A DNA stretch of 64,000 nt from Photorhabdus asymbiotica (lineage in GTDB: Bacteria > Pseudomonadota > Gammaproteobacteria > Enterobacterales > Enterobacteriaceae), in NCBI RefSeq assembly GCF_003634575.1, contig NZ_RBLJ01000003.1:310001-374000 (forward strand), read 5' to 3'. Below the pieces are notes generated by a model. The model was not told the origin of the DNA. It did no database searches and saw only the letters and a list, made by a program, of their open reading frames with translations. This document shows positions 59,603 through 64,000 of this stretch, piece by piece (position 1 is the stretch's first letter; every line of letters begins with the position of its first letter). Made by a program: the position numbers and the translations under genes.

Positions 59603-62275
59603 ATGCCAGCAGATATCGCCGCAATTCAAGCACCTATCCCACCATTTTCTCCATCTGATTTCTCCAGTGAAGACCTTTGCTACCCAGTGTTGAAACAACA
59701 CCTCGAAGAATTTCAGCTTTGGCTAGAATGTGCATTTAAAGCGGGTATTTCCGCAGAAGCCTTGATTTCCGCGCGTAGTGATTACATAGACCAATTACTA
59801 CAACGGCTATGGCATGCCTATGGATTTGATAAAATTTCTTCACTTGCATTAATCGCCGTCGGCGGATATGGCCGACAGGAACTGCATCCACTCTCTGATA
59901 TTGATTTGCTGATACTCAGTGAACACCCACTCACACCACATCAAGCACAGAATATCGGGCAATTTATCACCTTACTGTGGGATATACGACTGGAAGTAGG
60001 CCATAGCGTCCGCACATTTGAAGAGTGTTTACTGGAAGGGCTATCAGATCTGACTGTTGCGACGAATTTAATTGAATCACGTTTAATTTGTGGCGACTTA
60101 CCTATTTTTCTCCGCTTACAACGATACGCATGTAGTGATGGTTTTTGGCCTTCTACTGAATTCTTTGATGCCAAAATTGCTGAACAACATGAACGCCACA
60201 AACGCTATCACAGCACCAGTTATAACCTGGAGCCTGATATCAAAAGCAGCCCTGGCGGATTACGGGATATTCACACCTTACTGTGGGTTGCTCGCCGTCA
60301 CTTTGGTGCAACCTCAATGAATGAAATGGTTGATTTCGGCTTCCTGACAGATGAAGAACGTAATGAATTAAATGAGTGTCAAAGTTTCCTCTGGCGTATC
60401 CGTTTTGCCCTTCACTTGGTCGTTAATCGTTATGATAATCGCCTGTTGTTTGATCGCCAATTCAGTATTGCTCAGTTACTGGGCTATCAGGGAGAACGTA
60501 ATCAACCCGTAGAATGGATGATGAAAGATTTCTACCGGATGACACGCCGTGTCAGCGAACTCAACAATATGCTACTACAACTCTTTGATGAAGCCATTCT
60601 GGCACTGGAAACCAATGAAAAACCTCGTCCACTAAATAATGAATTTCAGTTACGCGGACAATTGATTGATCTGATTGATGAAACTCTGTTCATCAAAGAG
60701 CCCGCCGCTATTATGAGGATGTTTTATTGCATGGCTGAACATGCAGAAGTTCAAGGCATCTATTCGACTACACTACGCCAGCTCCGTTATGCCCGCCGCA
60801 ATTTACACCAGCCATTATGTGAATTACCCGAAGCCCGCCAAATCTTCATGGACATCCTGCACCACCCCAGAGCAGTAGAAAGCGCATTTGTGCCCATGCA
60901 CCGCTACAGTGTTCTTGGGGCTTATACACCGCTTTGGGGCAACATTGTCGGCCAAATGCAGTTTGATCTGTTTCATGCCTATACCGTCGACGAACATACA
61001 ATCCGAGTGTTAAAAAAATTGGAAAGTTTTGCTGATGAGAATAATCGCACAGCTCACCCACTTTGTGTCGAGTTATACCCTCGCCTGTCTCAACTTGAGA
61101 TCTTGCGCCTTGCCGCGCTGTTTCACGATATCGCCAAAGGACGTAATGGTGATCATTCGGAACTTGGCGCTGAGGACGCATTAGCATTTTCACTGCAACA
61201 TGGGCTGCATTCACGAGAAGCTGATTTGGTGGCTTGGCTGGTTCGCCATCATCTCTTAATGTCAATCACTGCTCAACGGCGAGATATCCAAGATCCGGAA
61301 ATCATCAAGCAATTTGCCCATGAGATACAGAATGAAGCTCGGTTACGTTATCTGCTCTGCCTAACCGTCGCTGATATCTGCGCAACCAACGCTAGCCTGT
61401 GGAATAGCTGGAAGCAGAGCCTATTAAGAGAACTCTATTTTTCTACAGAGAACCAATTGCGCCAGGGAATGCAAAATACGCCGGACTTGCGGGAACGTAT
61501 CCGCCATAATCGCTTTCAGGCACTGGCTTTGCTGCGCCAGGATAATATCAGTGAACAGAAACTTCATCAGCTCTGGAGCCGCTGTCATGCAGACTATTTT
61601 CTACGCCATACACCAAAACAACTTGCATGGCACGCTCGTCACTTGGTGAAACATAATTCTCAAGAACCGCTGATCCTGATAAGTACCAAGCCAACCCGCG
61701 GCGGTACAGAGATTTTTATCTGGAGTCCGGACCAACCATCCCTATTTGCCGCAGTTGTCGGCGAACTGGATAGGCGAAACCTCAGCGTTCACAACGCTCA
61801 AATATTTACCAATCGTGATGGTATGACGATGGACACCTTCGTGGTACTGGAACCTAATGGCCATCCTTTAGCATTGGATCGCCACGAAATAATCCGCAAC
61901 GCACTTTTACTGGTTGTTCTGGCCCCACATACTAAAACGCCAAAAGTACGAAGCTTGCCAGCCAAACTGCGTCATTTCAATGTACCAACGAAGGTGAGTT
62001 TTCTGCCCACTCACAATGAGCGGCGAACCTATATGGAACTGTTCGCACTCGATCAACCAGGATTGTTGGCCAGAGTCGGCAATATTTTTGCCGAAATGGA
62101 AGTTTCACTGCACGGCGCGCACATCACCACTATTGGCGAACGTGTCGAAGATTTTTTTGTCCTGGCAGATAAAGACCATAAAGCACTAAATAAAAAAGTC
62201 AGAGAAGAATTATCAGAAAGGTTGACAAAAGCCCTAAATCCAAAGGATAAAATGTCACTGAATACAAACTCATGA
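59603..62275 (+). CDS. glnD: Bifunctional uridylyltransferase/uridylyl-removing enzyme GlnD
   Basis: GlnD senses glutamine and adds or removes UMP on the PII proteins GlnB and GlnK, so setting nitrogen control. The nucleotidyltransferase site is [19 protein letters not shown] near residue 95, the HD hydrolase site is [16 protein letters not shown] near 512, and two ACT domains follow from about 710 ([21 protein letters not shown] and [17 protein letters not shown]). Length is 890 residues, as in E. coli. It precedes dapD by 29 bases. Confidence 0.98.
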   Translation: MPADIAAIQAPIPPFSPSDFSSEDLCYPVLKQHLEEFQLWLECAFKAGISAEALISARSDYIDQLLQRLWHAYGFDKISSLALIAVGGYGRQELHPLSDIDLLILSEHPLTPHQAQNIGQFITLLWDIRLEVGHSVRTFEECLLEGLSDLTVATNLIESRLICGDLPIFLRLQRYACSDGFWPSTEFFDAKIAEQHERHKRYHSTSYNLEPDIKSSPGGLRDIHTLLWVARRHFGATSMNEMVDFGFLTDEERNELNECQSFLWRIRFALHLVVNRYDNRLLFDRQFSIAQLLGYQGERNQPVEWMMKDFYRMTRRVSELNNMLLQLFDEAILALETNEKPRPLNNEFQLRGQLIDLIDETLFIKEPAAIMRMFYCMAEHAEVQGIYSTTLRQLRYARRNLHQPLCELPEARQIFMDILHHPRAVESAFVPMHRYSVLGAYTPLWGNIVGQMQFDLFHAYTVDEHTIRVLKKLESFADENNRTAHPLCVELYPRLSQLEILRLAALFHDIAKGRNGDHSELGAEDALAFSLQHGLHSREADLVAWLVRHHLLMSITAQRRDIQDPEIIKQFAHEIQNEARLRYLLCLTVADICATNASLWNSWKQSLLRELYFSTENQLRQGMQNTPDLRERIRHNRFQALALLRQDNISEQKLHQLWSRCHADYFLRHTPKQLAWHARHLVKHNSQEPLILISTKPTRGGTEIFIWSPDQPSLFAAVVGELDRRNLSVHNAQIFTNRDGMTMDTFVVLEPNGHPLALDRHEIIRNALLLVVLAPHTKTPKVRSLPAKLRHFNVPTKVSFLPTHNERRTYMELFALDQPGLLARVGNIFAEMEVSLHGAHITTIGERVEDFFVLADKDHKALNKKVREELSERLTKALNPKDKMSLNTNS

Positions 62276-62304
62276 TTCGGTTGATAACTAAGGAACCAGA
62301 TGCA

Positions 62305-63129
62305 ATGCAGCAATTAAAATCCATTATCGAAAGTGCTTTTGAAAACCGCGCAGCTATTACTCCAGCGACAGTAAACAGTGAAACACGTGATGCTGTTACT
62401 CAGGTCATAAATCTGTTGGATAGTGGAAAACTGCGTGTTGCAGAGAAAATTGATGGTCAGTGGGTTACGCATCAATGGCTGAAAATGGCTGTGCTGCTCT
62501 CTTTTCGTATTAATGAAAATCGGATCATAGATGGTGCTGAAAGTCGTTATTTCGATAAAGTTCCGATGAAATTCTCTGATTATGATCAGACAAGATTTGA
62601 ACAAGAGGGCTTTCGCGTTGTCCCTCCTGCGGCAGCACGTCAGGGCAGCTTTATTGCCCGTAACTGCGTATTGATGCCTTCTTATGTCAACATCGGTGCT
62701 TATGTTGATGAAGGAACCATGGTAGATACTTGGGCAACGGTTGGTTCCTGTGCCCAAATCGGTAAAAACGTACATTTATCTGGTGGTGTTGGTATTGGTG
62801 GTGTATTAGAACCTTTGCAAGCCAACCCGACTATTATTGAAGATAACTGCTTTATCGGTGCCCGCTCTGAAATTGTAGAAGGTGTCATTGTCGAAGAAGG
62901 CTCTGTCATTTCAATGGGCGTCTATATCGGCCAAAGCACCAAAATCTATGATCGTGAAACGGGCGAAATCCATTATGGCCGCGTTCCTGCTGGCTCCGTT
63001 GTTGTCTCTGGCAACCTCCCATCAAAAGATGGAAGTTACAGCCTGTATTGTGCTGTCATTGTGAAAAAAGTGGATGCTAAGACACGGGGAAAAGTGGGCA
63101 TTAATGAACTCTTAAGAGCGATAGACTAA
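62305..63129 (+). CDS. dapD: 2,3,4,5-tetrahydropyridine-2,6-dicarboxylate N-succinyltransferase
   Basis: DapD succinylates tetrahydrodipicolinate on the way to diaminopimelate and lysine. It is a hexapeptide beta-helix acyltransferase with [21 protein letters not shown] and [16 protein letters not shown]. The ATG at 62305 follows AAGGAACC and gives 274 residues as in E. coli; an ATG at 62272 overlaps the end of glnD and has no counterpart. Confidence 0.98.
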   Translation: MQQLKSIIESAFENRAAITPATVNSETRDAVTQVINLLDSGKLRVAEKIDGQWVTHQWLKMAVLLSFRINENRIIDGAESRYFDKVPMKFSDYDQTRFEQEGFRVVPPAAARQGSFIARNCVLMPSYVNIGAYVDEGTMVDTWATVGSCAQIGKNVHLSGGVGIGGVLEPLQANPTIIEDNCFIGARSEIVEGVIVEEGSVISMGVYIGQSTKIYDRETGEIHYGRVPAGSVVVSGNLPSKDGSYSLYCAVIVKKVDAKTRGKVGINELLRAID

Positions 63130-63133
63130 ACCT

Positions 63134-63168
63134 AAAAATATAGCGGATAATAAGTCCGCTATTTTTTT
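63134..63168 (+). terminator. Intrinsic terminator after dapD
   Basis: ATAGCGGA pairs with TCCGCTAT around a 7-base loop and is followed by seven T (TTTTTTT). It lies just after the dapD stop. Confidence 0.9.
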
Positions 63169-63341
63169 GCTTTTTATCATCTTTACCAATCTCAGTCAGT
63201 GTTATTAATACGGATAATCTGAACATGGACAACGTGCATAACCCACAGTGTACATAAAGTACATAAAGAGTTTGCATCCGTCCCATATTCAAAATGACGC
63301 ATAAAATAACCAACTTGGAAAAATACCCTTAAGGTGGTGCC

Positions 63342-63728
63342 ATGTACGATAACTTAAAGAGTCTAGGAATCACATATCCCGAAGAAATTGACCGCTATAG
63401 TCTGCGTCAGGAAGCTAACAACGACATTTTGAAAATCTATTTTCGCAAAGATAAAGGTGAATTCTTTGCCAAAAGCGTGAAATTCAAATATCCACGTCAA
63501 CGCAAAACGGTTGCTGCAAACGATGCAGAACAAGGATACAAAGAGATTAACGAAATCAATACTAACTTACGTTATGTGATTGAAGAGTTGGATCAAATTT
63601 GCAAGCGTGATCAGGTAGAAATGGATTTAAAACACAAAATCCTTGATGATTTGCGTCATCTTGAACACGTTGTTGCCAATAAGATTGCCGAGATTGAAGC
63701 CGATCTGGAAAAACTGACTCGTAAATAA
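63342..63728 (+). CDS. yaeH: DUF3461-family protein YaeH
   Basis: The 128-residue protein is almost the same as E. coli YaeH, whose function is unknown to me. It starts [20 protein letters not shown], has [20 protein letters not shown] in the middle, and ends in a predicted coiled coil ([21 protein letters not shown]). It is soluble with no signal. A 212-base gap with a terminator separates it from dapD, so it has its own promoter. Confidence 0.95.
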   Translation: MYDNLKSLGITYPEEIDRYSLRQEANNDILKIYFRKDKGEFFAKSVKFKYPRQRKTVAANDAEQGYKEINEINTNLRYVIEELDQICKRDQVEMDLKHKILDDLRHLEHVVANKIAEIEADLEKLTRK

Positions 63729-63744
63729 GGCGGTTCTATTAATC

Positions 63745-63777
63745 ACACCGCTTATACCCTACCCGGTATAAGCAGTG
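63745..63777. terminator. Hairpin between convergent yaeH and yqcA
   Basis: GCTTATACC at 63750-63758 pairs perfectly with GGTATAAGC at 63765-63773, and the stem extends outward by three more pairs past one mismatch. It sits between two convergent genes. No T-run is present. Confidence 0.6.
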
Positions 63778-63792
63778 TATTAAAAACCTGGA

Positions 63793-64000
63793 TTACTCAA
63801 CTAGCTCGCCCCACTGTTTAATCCAGGGCTGAGCAAACACTTCCGGTTCAGCTTCTTCCACTGCATCCACCAGAAGAATTTCACCAATTCTTATTGCGCC
63901 TTGCTCTTGTAGTAGCTCATCAAAAGTACGACCACCACCGCAAAAATTCTCGTAACTCCCATCACCCAAAGCGATAACGCCATAGCGTAATTCTGGCTGA
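63793..64000 (-). CDS. yqcA: Flavodoxin YqcA, C-terminal part
   Basis: The last 68 codons and stop of a flavodoxin are visible; the start lies beyond the window. [19 protein letters not shown] matches the FMN-binding loop of YqcA (E. coli [19 protein letters not shown]). The C terminus IKQWGELVE also fits YqcA better than MioC or FldA. In E. coli yqcA neighbours truC and lies far from yaeH. Confidence 0.85.
   Translation of the reverse strand, partial: QPELRYGVIALGDGSYENFCGGGRTFDELLQEQGAIRIGEILLVDAVEEAEPEVFAQPWIKQWGELVE

Noticed and set aside
60846-61265. Minus-strand frame of 139 codons
   Set aside because: Antisense shadow of the HD domain of glnD.
63236-63270. Short tandem repeat ACATAAAGT near 63.25 kb
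   Set aside because: Only two partial units are present, in the yaeH promoter region; too short to call a regulatory repeat.

Overview
The window is chromosomal DNA of a gamma-proteobacterium of the order Enterobacterales. It most resembles Photorhabdus (Morganellaceae), with Xenorhabdus as the near alternative. The reasons are near-E. coli-like housekeeping proteins in an AT-rich background, miaE, several ERIC-type palindromic repeats, an intervening sequence in 23S helix 25, and an IS982-type transposase remnant. The genus call is inference from remembered protein similarity, not from a search.

Layout. 1-3.5 kb: 3' end of miaE, a pair of zinc-ribbon membrane proteins of unknown role, then about 1 kb of gene-poor AT-rich DNA. 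2.5-8.7 kb (all minus strand): ftsB-ispD-ispF-truD-surE-pcm-nlpD-rpoS. 8.8-18.2 kb (minus): sulfate assimilation genes cysJ-cysI-cysH and cysG-cysD-cysN-cysC, separated by a frameshifted hicB-like gene and an ERIC element. 18.5-21.1 kb: queD and queE (7-deazaguanine synthesis) and a ProY-like amino-acid permease. 21.4-29.7 kb: yafD, an IS982 remnant, and a complete rRNA operon read on the minus strand (16S, tRNA-Ile, tRNA-Ala, 23S, 5S, tRNA-Asp), with gmhB upstream. 29.8-33.7 kb (plus): metN-metI-metQ behind a MetJ-type operator, then rcsF-trmO. 33.8-38.4 kb: proS, nlpE, rof, tilS and a possible small gene. 38.4-58.2 kb (minus): the long envelope, lipid, replication and translation cluster rpsB-tsf-pyrH-frr-dxr-uppS-cdsA-rseP-bamA-skp-lpxD-fabZ-lpxA-lpxB-rnhB-dnaE-accA. 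58.7-63.7 kb (plus): map, glnD, dapD, yaeH. The right edge holds the 3' part of the flavodoxin yqcA.

How the genes fit together. The left block supplies general stress control (RpoS, NlpD, Pcm, SurE), isoprenoid precursors (IspD, IspF) and the whole sulfate-to-sulfide route: CysDN makes APS, CysC makes PAPS, CysH reduces it to sulfite, and CysJI makes sulfide with siroheme from CysG. The right block couples lipid A (LpxA, B, D), fatty acid (AccA, FabZ), phospholipid (CdsA), undecaprenyl-PP (UppS fed by Dxr) and outer-membrane protein assembly (BamA, Skp, RseP). RcsF and NlpE monitor the envelope.

No novel defence, toxin or biosynthetic system is evident; the window is mostly core genome. The points most worth a second look are the zinc-ribbon pair, the long-armed inverted repeat behind rpoS, the 23S intervening sequence, the degenerate IS982 copy with a target duplication, the broken hicB, the ERIC elements inside operons, and the small gene coupled to tilS. 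About 42 kb corresponds, as one inverted block, to a region that in E. coli lies far from its present neighbours.
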